Shown: piece by piece, positions 17,914 through 26,056 of the stretch | Position numbering within the stretch: the stretch's first letter is position 1 | Layout of the letters: each line of letters starts with the position of its first letter | NCBI GenBank assembly: GCA_024399135.1 | Contig: JAKSHY010000007.1 | Location: forward strand, 62,001 to 126,000 | DNA from: Lachnospiraceae bacterium | GTDB lineage: Bacteria; Bacillota; Clostridia; Lachnospirales; Lachnospiraceae | DNA length: 64,000 nt | Direction of reading: 5' to 3' | The notes under the pieces: model-generated | The model's database searches: none | What the model was told of the DNA's origin: nothing | The model's input: the letters and a program-made list of their open reading frames with translations, nothing else | Position numbers and translations under genes: made by a program

Positions 17914-18646
17914 TGTTATAACCACCTCTTTCCTCGTCGCTTACAATAACACCCTTTTTCATGGTGATTACTCGCTTTTTCATAGCATCAACAATTTCTC
18001 TGTTATGTGTAACCATAAGAATTGTTGTACCATTTTCATTAATACTTTCTAGAAGCTTCATGATATCCCATGTAGTATCTGGATCAAGGTTTCCTGTTGG
18101 CTCGTCTGCTAAAAGAATCGCCGGACGATTAACTAAAGCTCTTGCAATAGCAACTCTTTGCTGCTCACCACCCGAAAGCTGTCTTGGTCTTGCCTTATAT
18201 TTTCCAGCAAGTCCAACCACTGAAAGAACTGAAGGTACATTTCTCTTTATTTCCTTCGTTGGAACCTGAATAATTCTCTGTGCGAAGGCAACATTCTCAT
18301 ATACATTTCTGTCCTTTAAAAGTCTGAAATCCTGGAATACTATTCCGAGATTTCTTCTGTATTTTGGAACCTTACGATGGCGAAGACGAGTTAAGTCCTC
18401 TCCCATAACCATGATTTTTCCTTCTGAAGCCACGAGTTCTCTAAGCAAAAGCTTAATCATAGTAGATTTACCTGATCCACTGTCACCTATAATGAACACG
18501 AACTCACCCTTCTTTATTCGAAGATCAATTCCATTTAAAGCAGGGGCACCTGTAGCATAAGATTTGCTTACGTTTTCAAGTGTAATGATATCTCCATTTG
18601 GATTTAGTCTTAACTTTCCTTTTTTCTTCTTTTCTCTAGAAGCCAT
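17903..18646 (-). CDS. ftsE: Cell division ATP-binding protein FtsE
   Basis: A 247-residue ABC ATPase: Walker A GDSGSGKST, Q-loop VFQDFRLL, signature LSGGEQQRVAIARAL, Walker B ILLADEPTGNLDP, switch His TH. The DFRLL and LADEPTGNLDP segments and the ftsX overlap identify FtsE. It has about 12 extra basic residues at the N-terminus (REKKKKGK). First gene of the ftsE-ftsX-M23-S41-SGNH-zinc-ribbon series. Confidence 0.93.
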   Translation of the reverse strand: MASREKKKKGKLRLNPNGDIITLENVSKSYATGAPALNGIDLRIKKGEFVFIIGDSGSGKSTMIKLLLRELVASEGKIMVMGEDLTRLRHRKVPKYRRNLGIVFQDFRLLKDRNVYENVAFAQRIIQVPTKEIKRNVPSVLSVVGLAGKYKARPRQLSGGEQQRVAIARALVNRPAILLADEPTGNLDPDTTWDIMKLLESINENGTTILMVTHNREIVDAMKKRVITMKKGVIVSDEERGGYNNED

Positions 18647-18718
18647 ATCTGTTCCTTCCTTCTTGCTAAAAGACTGACTATTTTAATAACCTGTATACTA
18701 ATCCTGATATTTTAATAT

Positions 18719-19807
18719 TTAATAATCATAAGACTCCATGTATTTCATATATTTAACAACCATCAAAGCTATATGGAATGTAATTGCATCCTCGAATATT
18801 CTAAGATCAAGTCCGGTTGTTTTCTGAAGCTTATCAAGTCTGTATACCAAAGTATTTCTGTGGATAAAAAGTTGTCTTGATGTCTCTGATACATTAAGGC
18901 TGTTTTCAAAGAATTTGTTTATAGTTTCAAGAGTTTCTTCATCCAGATTACTTGGAGACTTGTCACCGAAGATTTCTTTAATAAACATCTTACATAGTGG
19001 AAGTGGAAGCTGATAAATAAGTCTTCCTATACCAAGCTCTTCGTATGCTATCATCTCTCTTTCTTCGAAGAAGATTTTTCCAACTTCCATAGCCATCTTG
19101 GCTTCCTTATAGGAACGGCTTACTTCTTTAATTTCTGGAACTACTGTTCCATATGCGACTCTTACTCCTTTAAGACCTTCCTTCTCAAGATATTTAAGAA
19201 GACTATCCGCAGCCTTTTTAATATCCTTGGTCAGCGAACCCTCCGAAAGATCCTTAACTATAATGATATCTCTTTCGTCTACCGCTGTTACGAAATCATT
19301 ATTATTTGTTCCGTAGAATGCACGAACCGTCTCTAACACATTAATATCCTTCGTATTAATGCATTCAAGAGTCATTACAACTCTGTCTACATCTGCTTCA
19401 ATATGAAGTTTCTTGGCACGAGAATAAATGTCGATTAAAAGAAGGTTGTCTAAAAGAAGGTTCTTGACGAAGTTGTCTTTGTCGAAACGCTCCTTATATG
19501 CAACCATAAGATTCTGAATCTGGAATGCGGCCATTTTGCCTACTAAATAAGCATCTTCACCACTTCCTTCTGCGACCAAAATATATTCTACAAGATTATC
19601 ATCGAAAATCTTAAAATACTGACATCCTTTAATTTCCTGAGAATCTGCAGGTGACTTGGCAAATTCTGCCGCCTCATCTCTGTGGGAAACACTTGCTGCC
19701 ATTGTTGTAGCAACTTCTTTTCCTTCAGAATCCAGTACTATAAATTCTGTTCTTGCTATACTCTTCATTCCATCAATTGTGCTTTGCAAAATCTGGTTTG
19801 AAATCAT
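18719..19807 (-). CDS. PucR/CdaR-type transcriptional regulator
   Basis: A 362-residue protein with an N-terminal sensor-like region (about 1-120), a GGDEF-like degenerate middle (about 125-240) and a C-terminal PucR helix-turn-helix (about 295-350, SETSRQLFIHRNTLVYRLDKL). Such proteins regulate sugar diacid, purine or amino-acid use. It ends 72 bp before ftsE in the same direction, with no clear terminator between, so some readthrough into ftsE is possible. Its own targets are not evident. Confidence 0.82.
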   Translation of the reverse strand: MISNQILQSTIDGMKSIARTEFIVLDSEGKEVATTMAASVSHRDEAAEFAKSPADSQEIKGCQYFKIFDDNLVEYILVAEGSGEDAYLVGKMAAFQIQNLMVAYKERFDKDNFVKNLLLDNLLLIDIYSRAKKLHIEADVDRVVMTLECINTKDINVLETVRAFYGTNNNDFVTAVDERDIIIVKDLSEGSLTKDIKKAADSLLKYLEKEGLKGVRVAYGTVVPEIKEVSRSYKEAKMAMEVGKIFFEEREMIAYEELGIGRLIYQLPLPLCKMFIKEIFGDKSPSNLDEETLETINKFFENSLNVSETSRQLFIHRNTLVYRLDKLQKTTGLDLRIFEDAITFHIALMVVKYMKYMESYDY

Positions 19808-19965
19808 TTAATCAATCCCCTCTTACCAAAACTATTTTTTCGTCAGATTTACTAATTTTTCGCCTCATTATTTAAGCAATAAAGCAAAAACCATAATATA
19901 TTTTAATCTATTTGTACAAAATAATCCATATTTAATTATGTATTTTTTGTGATTATTTCACATTA

Positions 19966-19994
19966 TTGTATTTGAAATTTTAGTATGCTAAAAT
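19966..19994 (+). promoter_or_regulatory. Sigma-A type promoter of the yjfB-like gene
   Basis: TTGTAT (19966-19971), 17-bp spacer, TAAAAT (19989-19994), 30 bp before the start at 20025. No sigma-28 match is present here, although the encoded family is motility-linked. Confidence 0.5.
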
Positions 19995-20024
19995 TAGTCA
20001 TCCGGAACGAAAGGAGTGATCAGT

Positions 20025-20213
20025 ATGGATATCGCAAGATTATCAATGGACTTGGCTAACAGCAATACTTTAAACAAAGTTAGTACAGCTATGTTAAGCA
20101 AGTCATTAGACACAGCCGAGCAACAGGGCGCAAGTCTTATTGCTATGATGGATCGCTCTATGGAGTTATCCGTCAACCCGGGAATCGGCAGCAATTTTGA
20201 TATGTCGGTTTAA
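20025..20213 (+). CDS. YjfB family putative motility protein
   Basis: A 62-residue protein beginning MDIARLSMDLAN, with the family core LSKSLDTAEQQGASLI at about residues 25-40. This matches the small YjfB family (putative motility protein). The ATG at 20025 is used since AAGGAG is 8 bp upstream; the upstream in-frame GTG is part of that site. It is a single-gene unit with its own promoter and terminator. Biochemical role is unknown; it is consistent with a flagellated host. Confidence 0.85.
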   Translation: MDIARLSMDLANSNTLNKVSTAMLSKSLDTAEQQGASLIAMMDRSMELSVNPGIGSNFDMSV

Positions 20214-20219
20214 TTAAGA

Positions 20220-20262
20220 AAAGAGCAAGAGCCATTTCCTCTTAGGAGATGGCTCTTGTTAT
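20220..20262. terminator. Bidirectional terminator between yjfB and the S1-domain gene
   Basis: A 10-bp perfect stem (20226-20235 with 20249-20258), 13-nt loop. T-rich tails on both sides: TTATTATTTTA on the plus strand and CTCTTTTCTT on the minus strand. It serves the two convergent genes. Confidence 0.85.
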
Positions 20263-20894
20263 TATTTTAGCTTTATTCCATTTTCTTCTATTTCTATTAG
20301 TCTTTGTTTATAAAGATTTCCTACACTTTTTTTAAACTCGTTCTTACTAAAACCAGTAAGCTCTCTAATTTTCTCTGGATCCGATTTGTCATTTAACGGA
20401 AGGAAACCATCACATTTTTTAAGCTTATTCAAAAGCTTTCTAGCATTATTTTCATAGATGCTCTGCTTTTTCTCTTCGTCGCTTATCCACATAGTGGCAC
20501 ATATTCTTTTAGACTTATCAAGGTATACTGATACTGAAACCTCGTCACCTACATTTAACGTACCCTTTTGCTCTTTATATGGAAGCAAAAGATCCTTATC
20601 AAGACCCCAGTCGAGAAATGCACCAACATTATTGATATCTTTTACCTTTAATGTTGCTGTCTTCCCAAGCATAACAAGAGGAGTCTTAGTTGTTGCTATC
20701 CATCTGTCCTTTGAATCCTTATAAATAAATACTTCTATAGGGTCCATGATATCAATATCAGATGGGACTTCCTTCCTTGGAAGAAGAACCTCCTCTTCCT
20801 TAGTTCTATTAGGATCAAGCGTATCCGCAAGATATACTCCAAACTCTGTTTTCCGAATTACTGTAAGTGTCTGCTTATTTCCAAGTGTAATCAT
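20262..20894 (-). CDS. S1-domain RNA-binding protein, CvfB/YitL-like
   Basis: A 210-residue protein with tandem S1/OB-type domains (about 1-60 and 65-135; GAFLDWGLDKDLLLPYKEQ is the typical S1 ligand loop) and a C-terminal winged helix (about 150-210). This is the CvfB layout, but shorter than the usual 280 or so residues: one S1 unit appears missing. It overlaps the thioesterase stop by 4 bp (20891-20894), so the two are coupled. CvfB proteins bind RNA and affect virulence gene expression in other Firmicutes. Confidence 0.8.
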   Translation of the reverse strand: MITLGNKQTLTVIRKTEFGVYLADTLDPNRTKEEEVLLPRKEVPSDIDIMDPIEVFIYKDSKDRWIATTKTPLVMLGKTATLKVKDINNVGAFLDWGLDKDLLLPYKEQKGTLNVGDEVSVSVYLDKSKRICATMWISDEEKKQSIYENNARKLLNKLKKCDGFLPLNDKSDPEKIRELTGFSKNEFKKSVGNLYKQRLIEIEENGIKLK

Positions 20895-21592
20895 CTCAAA
20901 AACTCCAAAACTGTGCAGGTATCCTGCTCCTCGTTCTTTAATACTATAACGAATCTTTCTTCATCCTCATACATATGAGGAGTAAGCTTTTCTCCCTTAA
21001 GGGCCATTTTTCTGTATTCAACCCTTATTCTCTTATAATCCTCCACATTGATAAGATGTCTTACGATTCCTACATACTGACCATTATTTACATGCATATT
21101 AGAATCTAAGTGCTCATCCAGGATTTCAATAGAAGGCATAACTTCTAGCTCCTTAGGAACAGCTATTCTTCCCTTAACATAGTCCATATCAAGTGCTTCT
21201 TCAAAGCCATACTGGCTTGCTATCTCTTCCGTAACCTTAACAGGTGCAGAGGTCTCATAATTTAAAAGAGTCCACAAACTGTCTGCCTTAACAACATATT
21301 CACCCTTTTCATCCTTAATGAAATAGTTTCTTCTTCCAAAGAATCCCTTAAAGCTATACGGGAAAGTTCCTATCGTGATTCTCTCACCTAACGAAGGAAA
21401 TCTTGATATATCAATCTGCCACGAAGAAACTACCCACACAAGATTCTGCTCATGAAGTGGCAAAACTCCCATACCACTGTTTTCCGAATGAAATGTTGAA
21501 CAATCCTGTAGATAATTTATCAGGGCAAAAATATTAAGTTTCTCTCTGTAATCGCATTCACTATAGCGAACACGGCTCTCAAATGTATACAT
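20891..21592 (-). CDS. Acyl-ACP thioesterase
   Basis: A 233-residue double hot-dog thioesterase. Visible are the N-terminal hot dog (RYSECDYREKLN to WQIDISRFPSLGE), the linker and the second hot dog with the catalytic-type LDSNMHVNNGQYVG (Asn/His). It releases free fatty acids from acyl carrier protein. It is the first gene of a two-gene unit with the S1 protein; the leader (21593-21730) contains two hairpins that may control it. Confidence 0.87.
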   Translation of the reverse strand: MYTFESRVRYSECDYREKLNIFALINYLQDCSTFHSENSGMGVLPLHEQNLVWVVSSWQIDISRFPSLGERITIGTFPYSFKGFFGRRNYFIKDEKGEYVVKADSLWTLLNYETSAPVKVTEEIASQYGFEEALDMDYVKGRIAVPKELEVMPSIEILDEHLDSNMHVNNGQYVGIVRHLINVEDYKRIRVEYRKMALKGEKLTPHMYEDEERFVIVLKNEEQDTCTVLEFLR

Positions 21593-22018
21593 AACCAGGT
21601 AATAGTAGCATCTTTTTCGTGAAATTAAAAGCCCCGACAGCTGGGAACCGTCGGGGTTAATTGGGATAAAACATTAGGGAGAATGTTTTAAACTGAATAA
21701 TGTAAATATAGTAAAGTTATTTGGTAATCTTATAATAATAAATTAACCCCCTTGCAACTATGTTAAAATTGCTTTTTATTAATCAAAAATTGCTACACCG
21801 TTTTATCAAAAAATCGCAAGATTCGGTCATTATTTGCGGTTGTCTAGCAATTCTTGACGAATTAGTAGCAATTTTTGGGCAATGTAACAATTTAGTAACA
21901 TTTTAGACATACCTTAATCATATTTTTACAAAGATATTGACACAATCACTTCCAAAACTTCATACTGAATTAAAATTACCAAATATTGCTATAATTATGT
22001 GAAATATATTTATTTAAT
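21593..22018. other. 426-bp divergent intergenic region with hairpins and repeated motif
   Basis: No gene. Minus-strand promoter TTGCAA-N17-TATAAG (about 21725-21757) faces the thioesterase; its leader holds a stem of 8 bp (AAAACATT/AATGTTTT, about 21667-21689) and a GC-rich stem (CCCCGAC/GTCGGGG, about 21633-21657) followed by CTTTTAATTT, a possible attenuator. In 21767-21876 the motif AATTGCT occurs four times in both orientations, including a perfect 12-bp inverted repeat (21785-21796 and 21865-21876). Plus-strand promoters for the S4-domain gene lie at 21937-21995. Confidence 0.5.
21986..21995 (+). promoter_or_regulatory. Extended -10 promoter of the ylmH-like gene
   Basis: TGC-TATAAT (21987-21995), an extended -10 element, 23 bp before the ATG at 22019. 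A second candidate, TTGACA-N18-CATACT (21937-21966), lies upstream. The extended -10 gives a transcript leader of only about 17 nt without a Shine-Dalgarno sequence. Confidence 0.5.
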
Positions 22019-22771
22019 ATGGAAAATAGTGAATTAACCAAAAAACGATATATAGATTTGTCCAGAATGTCTTACGAAAGAGGCATTTATACTTTTACAG
22101 ATTTTTTAACCCTGGCTGAATTATCTGATTTTTTTGAAACAACGAAATCTTTGTATAGCAATTATTCTGTATTTGGCGGCTACGAGGACGCCGAAAGATG
22201 CATGGTGCGTTTTGGAAGCATGGATGAATTAGGCTATGATACCGACTTTCCAATAGCATGCATTAAAATTACTCCTCTTCAAAAAAAGTTCGCAGAAGAA
22301 TTAACTCACAGAGATTTTCTTGGAAGCTTGATGAACCTGGGAATCGAACGTCCTAAATTGGGAGATATCATTATCAAAGACAAGGAAGCCCTCCTTTTCG
22401 CCGCAGAAGCCCTTGCTCCAACCATATGCAGCGAAATAACAAGAATCAGACACACTTCAGTATTAGCCACTATTGTCGAGGCTTCCGAAGTAATTCCGAA
22501 AAGAGAATTTAAAGAAGAACTCATACAAATTAAATCAGAAAGAATTGACGCAATAATTGCTAAAACATATAATCTTTCACGGTCTCAGGCTCAGGCTCTT
22601 TTTCTTCAAAAGAAGGTATTCATCAATGGCCGAATCATGGAAAACGAAAGCCATAATCTAAAACCTGACTCAGTCGTATCAGTCAGAGGCTTCGGCCGCT
22701 TCATATATGATGGTGAAAGTGGAACAACAAAAAAAGGAAATGTCCTGGCGAAAATAAAAAAATATGTCTGA
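22019..22771 (+). CDS. ylmH: YlmH-like S4-domain RNA-binding protein
   Basis: A 250-residue protein with an N-terminal YlmH domain (about 15-165) and a C-terminal S4 RNA-binding domain (about 175-245: LSRSQAQALFLQKKVFINGRIMENESHNLKPDSVVSVRGFGRF in outline). YlmH usually sits in the divisome cluster and assists ribosome rescue or stalled nascent-chain handling; here it is alone on the plus strand. No ribosome site precedes the ATG. Confidence 0.85.
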   Translation: MENSELTKKRYIDLSRMSYERGIYTFTDFLTLAELSDFFETTKSLYSNYSVFGGYEDAERCMVRFGSMDELGYDTDFPIACIKITPLQKKFAEELTHRDFLGSLMNLGIERPKLGDIIIKDKEALLFAAEALAPTICSEITRIRHTSVLATIVEASEVIPKREFKEELIQIKSERIDAIIAKTYNLSRSQAQALFLQKKVFINGRIMENESHNLKPDSVVSVRGFGRFIYDGESGTTKKGNVLAKIKKYV

Positions 22772-22796
22772 TGCTCTCACACCAGACAAATTTTTA
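22765..22796 (+). terminator. Terminator of the ylmH-like gene
   Basis: Stem TGTCTG/CAGACA (22765-22770, 22783-22788) overlapping the stop codon, followed by AATTTTTATT. It separates this gene from the convergent one at 22797. Confidence 0.65.
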
Positions 22797-24329
22797 TTAA
22801 TATACAATTCTTCCTATTCCTTCAGAATCAACTTCTATTTTCACATATTCATAGCCCCATTCCAGTTCTACATCACTACTACTAAAAATTTGTTTTATTA
22901 AATTACCATTCACATCATACTCAATTATGGATGTGTATGAACTTTTAGGACTACTGTTAGTAACACTATATCCATCATTACTATAATCATATGAAGCATT
23001 CCAGTCATACTCTCCGTTTCGATAGCATGAAATATCCAGCACTCTTCCATCTGGATCATATGAATATTCATAAGTTTCTTCATATGAATCATTATTACCG
23101 TTATAACTTATGCCAATTATATTATTTTTGTCATCATACGAAAAAACATAATTATCACGACTACCTGATTCCGATGAAGATTTTTCATAGCTTACAATGT
23201 TTCCATTATCATCATAGCTCATGGTTACTATATTCTGGTATCTGTATGAAGGTCCTCCAACATTAGTAATTTTCGTAAGATTTCCTCTGCTATCATAGTC
23301 AAAAGTTATATTATTGCTTTCATTATCGCCACTGTCTGAATGATAATATGTTGTCGCTTTAATAATCTTTCCTTCTGAATCATAAATATATTCGTCCCAG
23401 GAAATCATATCTCCTGATCCAAAGTTTTCACGTTTGTCACACTTTATCAAAAGCCCATCCGTACTATATGTATAGCTATAATCAAATCGGCTGTTTGGAT
23501 CAGAATTATTCTTATAAAATGTTGATAAATGACGTGCTTTTATTCGGCCATTCTCATCATACTCATATTCATTCTTGCAGTATTCATCATTCTCAGATAC
23601 ATCACCATTATTTAATGATTCATAGCGGGTAGATTTAGCCATATACGAAATGTTGGCCTTCTGGACATTCTGCCAGTCCATAACCTCATCAATTCTGTTA
23701 TCAGCTAAAAGATTATTTTTTTCATTAACTGCATAAGGCAAAGTGATTTTCGAATTGATGCTGGTATAATAATCTATTCCCTGAATAAGTATGCTTGCTG
23801 GCCACTTTACATTATTTTCGTATTCATATTCACTATATTCCGTAGTCATCATCGTGTCATAAGAATACTTTTCCTTGTAGGTTCTTTTAGAAACAGCATA
23901 GATTGTATATGGTTCTTGAATTTCCTGCTCTTCTTCTGATTCTACTGACTCCTCTGTATCCTCACTTACTTCTTCATTCGAAGACACATTCTCTTCCACA
24001 GCGTCTTCTGAAGTCTCCTTTGAAGCCTCATCTGTCACAACCTTTGAATATTTTTTCTTGGATTTTTCAGCTTCTTCACGAGCTTCTTTATTCTTAATTA
24101 ATATTAATGCGACTATAGACACTACAAGAATAAGTATTACGGCTATCAGCGAACCTATCAGTATTTTCATTTTAGTGTTCTTTGATACTTTACTACCCTT
24201 ATCGCTTTTATTTGATTTTTCACCTTCAGGTTCTCTATTTGAATAAGCGCTTTCTGCAATACGCTGACCGCATTTATTACAGAATTTAAGTCCTTCTTTT
24301 AGTTCATTTCCACAATTATTACAAAACAT
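22797..24329 (-). CDS. Zinc-ribbon, single-span membrane protein with YD (RHS-like) repeats
   Basis: A 510-residue protein: zinc ribbon (C3, C6, C17, C20), Lys/Ser linker, one membrane segment (about 53-77), an acidic Glu/Ser-rich stretch (about 95-140), then an outside region with at least seven YD-type repeats (YDxxGxxxxxxxY) between about 270 and 490. The topology puts the zinc ribbon in the cytoplasm and YD repeats outside. It follows the sigma factor by 6 bp, so it may sense the envelope for, or be controlled by, that sigma factor. It lacks the Rhs core and toxin tip, so it is not an Rhs toxin. Confidence 0.72.
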   Translation of the reverse strand: MFCNNCGNELKEGLKFCNKCGQRIAESAYSNREPEGEKSNKSDKGSKVSKNTKMKILIGSLIAVILILVVSIVALILIKNKEAREEAEKSKKKYSKVVTDEASKETSEDAVEENVSSNEEVSEDTEESVESEEEQEIQEPYTIYAVSKRTYKEKYSYDTMMTTEYSEYEYENNVKWPASILIQGIDYYTSINSKITLPYAVNEKNNLLADNRIDEVMDWQNVQKANISYMAKSTRYESLNNGDVSENDEYCKNEYEYDENGRIKARHLSTFYKNNSDPNSRFDYSYTYSTDGLLIKCDKRENFGSGDMISWDEYIYDSEGKIIKATTYYHSDSGDNESNNITFDYDSRGNLTKITNVGGPSYRYQNIVTMSYDDNGNIVSYEKSSSESGSRDNYVFSYDDKNNIIGISYNGNNDSYEETYEYSYDPDGRVLDISCYRNGEYDWNASYDYSNDGYSVTNSSPKSSYTSIIEYDVNGNLIKQIFSSSDVELEWGYEYVKIEVDSEGIGRIVY

Positions 24330-24335
24330 ATATCT

Positions 24336-24818
24336 TTACAGCTCCATATATTTTTTTAGCTCACCAAGCGCTTTGTTATGCAGAATTTTAACATATGCAT
24401 AGGATATTCCAATCTTTTGAGCAGTTTCTTTAAGATTATAACCTGAATAATAATGAAGAATTATAAGATCTTTCTCTCTTTCATCAAGCTTATTCAATCC
24501 ATCAGCAAGCATTTCGAGCATCGCATTATTACAAACCTCATCCTCCACTGAGGATCCTGTAGAAATATCCTCGGGTATTTCCTCATGTACCTTTCTCACC
24601 CGGTAATAATCGATAAGAGTATTTCTGGCTATCGTATATATCCAGGTAGATGCGGATGCTTTCTCTTTATTAAAGCTTTCATATTTTTCGAATACCTTAA
24701 CGAAAACATCAGAGCAAATATCCTCTGCCAGGAATTTGTCATTAACCTTGCTGAAAATATACCATAATATCTTCTCATGATATTCTTCATAAATAGCTTT
24801 TTGAACACTATGATCCAT
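24336..24818 (-). CDS. ECF-type RNA polymerase sigma factor
   Basis: A 160-residue sigma factor with region 2 (about 5-75, DKFLAEDICSDVFVKVFEKYESF then ASTWIYTIARNTLIDYYR in outline) and region 4 helix-turn-helix (about 105-158, KETAQKIGISYAYVKILHNKAL). I use the ATG at 24818, which has AAAGGA 8 bp upstream; an upstream ATG at 24833 abuts the stop of the previous gene. No classical anti-sigma gene follows; the zinc-ribbon/YD-repeat membrane protein downstream or the 64-residue protein upstream may take that role. Confidence 0.87.
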   Translation of the reverse strand: MDHSVQKAIYEEYHEKILWYIFSKVNDKFLAEDICSDVFVKVFEKYESFNKEKASASTWIYTIARNTLIDYYRVRKVHEEIPEDISTGSSVEDEVCNNAMLEMLADGLNKLDEREKDLIILHYYSGYNLKETAQKIGISYAYVKILHNKALGELKKYMEL

Positions 24819-24833
24819 ACTGGGTCCTTTCAT

Positions 24834-25028
24834 TTATTTCTTGGGAAGAGTTCTTTTGGAAGATCGAAATAACTTAGCATCCGTTCCGGCTGCACTAATA
24901 TTTAAAAGATCATCCTCGTCCAGTTCTTCCACATCATACCTGTCCTCGGTTTCCTTTATAATTTTTGATAACTTAGCATTGTTTTCAAACTTCTGAAAAT
25001 CGAATAACTGCTTTAATTTTTCATCCAT
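24834..25028 (-). CDS. Small acidic protein upstream of the sigma factor
   Basis: A 64-residue protein, unrecognised by name. The N-terminal half is helical and charged; residues 33-47 read EELDEDDLLNISAAG, followed by a basic tail ending KRTLPKK. It starts with GAGGTGAT before the ATG, has a promoter at 25091-25119, and its stop directly touches the sigma factor ORF. The middle resembles the acidic end of double-glycine leader peptides, but there is no protease or modification gene nearby; a regulator of the adjacent sigma factor is the simpler guess. Confidence 0.6.
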   Translation of the reverse strand: MDEKLKQLFDFQKFENNAKLSKIIKETEDRYDVEELDEDDLLNISAAGTDAKLFRSSKRTLPKK

Positions 25029-25075
25029 TAACTATCACCTCATTCCATTTATCATTTTTCGTAATTTTGGGGCAA

Positions 25076-25119
25076 ATATATAGTCTCCAAATACTATATA
25101 TATTACGAATTACGCACAA
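25076..25119 (-). promoter_or_regulatory. Promoter and overlapping inverted repeat of the sigma-factor operon
   Basis: Minus strand TTGTGC (25114-25119), 17 bp, TAGTAT (25091-25096). A perfect 9-bp inverted repeat (25076-25084 and 25093-25101, ATATATAGT/ACTATATAT) covers the -10 region and start point, a likely operator. Confidence 0.5.
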
Positions 25120-25130
25120 TAAATGGCTAC

Positions 25131-26048
25131 TTAAAATCTTCTTTCATAATCTCTTAACAGATTATTAATCCGAAGATTTACACTGTCAATATATGTTGAA
25201 TCTTCTTCTTTATTAATTTTAAGCCATAAGCTTATTTTCGATGGTTTGTACTTTTCGCTTGAGGATACCATTTCCATCTTTATCTTCACGCTTTTTTGCT
25301 CGAACAGTGGAGTTAATGCGAATGATAGTCTGTCATCACTAAAAGACAGGTATCCAAGTTTTTCCTTTTCCCTGGTACAAATATATAGTCTGTGATTTTT
25401 AACCTCCAGAGGATAAACCACGCCATCACTAAGTATGCTATTTCCTTCTCTTTCGAGCATTGCCGTCACATAAAATATATCATAGTCATCTTCATTTTGA
25501 ATATCCAGATTAAGATCAAATAACAGTTTTTTAGAATCTATGAACTGTCCTGCTAATAAATATGCTATCCTGGCCTGATATGAAATGAAATCGTCTTTAG
25601 GATTTTGGTCAATTCTTTCATCTATTTCGTCAAGAAGTTCCTTGCTAAGGTCAAAGATACTTTTTAAGAAAAGCCTGAACTCCTCGTCTTCAATCCATAT
25701 ATATTTGTCACGTGCAATGAGAATTGTTCCTAAAGAATTTCCTTCATGATCGATTACTTCATCGTAAATATTGCGTTTGGAAAAAGCATTTTCATTGATA
25801 GGAGAAGACCAGAAATTCTTAGATAGTGTCTTCTCCTTCTTAGCTCGTTTTTCTTCTTTGACAGACAGATTATTTAAGAAAGTATAGGCTTCATTAATTT
25901 CCTGCGCAGAATATCTGAAAGTATCCTGATTCTTCAATACATTATCAGGATGCGCAAGTCTCATAAGTTTCCTGTAGTTTTTCTTAAGCTCCGTCCTGTC
26001 AAATGGTTGTTTTAAATTTAATATTATGAGCGCTGTGTTTTGAGTCAT
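25131..26048 (-). CDS. J-domain protein of unknown function
   Basis: A 305-residue protein with an N-terminal J domain (about 1-65; HPD at 33-35) that should stimulate a DnaK-type ATPase. The rest is not recognised: a central helical part (about 125-200, possible TPR-like) and a C-terminal beta-rich part. It lacks the Gly/Phe and zinc-finger regions of DnaJ. It follows the zinc-ribbon gene by 8 bp. Such J proteins often recruit Hsp70 to one target; here that target may be the neighbouring membrane protein. Confidence 0.72.
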   Translation of the reverse strand: MTQNTALIILNLKQPFDRTELKKNYRKLMRLAHPDNVLKNQDTFRYSAQEINEAYTFLNNLSVKEEKRAKKEKTLSKNFWSSPINENAFSKRNIYDEVIDHEGNSLGTILIARDKYIWIEDEEFRLFLKSIFDLSKELLDEIDERIDQNPKDDFISYQARIAYLLAGQFIDSKKLLFDLNLDIQNEDDYDIFYVTAMLEREGNSILSDGVVYPLEVKNHRLYICTREKEKLGYLSFSDDRLSFALTPLFEQKSVKIKMEMVSSSEKYKPSKISLWLKINKEEDSTYIDSVNLRINNLLRDYERRF

Positions 26049-26056
26049 AAAGTTTA

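Noticed and set aside
22797-24329. Rhs-type polymorphic toxin
   Set aside because: YD repeats are few, with no Rhs core motif, no toxin tip and no immunity gene; an envelope sensor reading is simpler.
24834-25028. RiPP precursor
   Set aside because: The leader-like motif is suggestive but no modification enzyme, peptidase or exporter gene lies nearby; kept as a hypothesis among the findings only.
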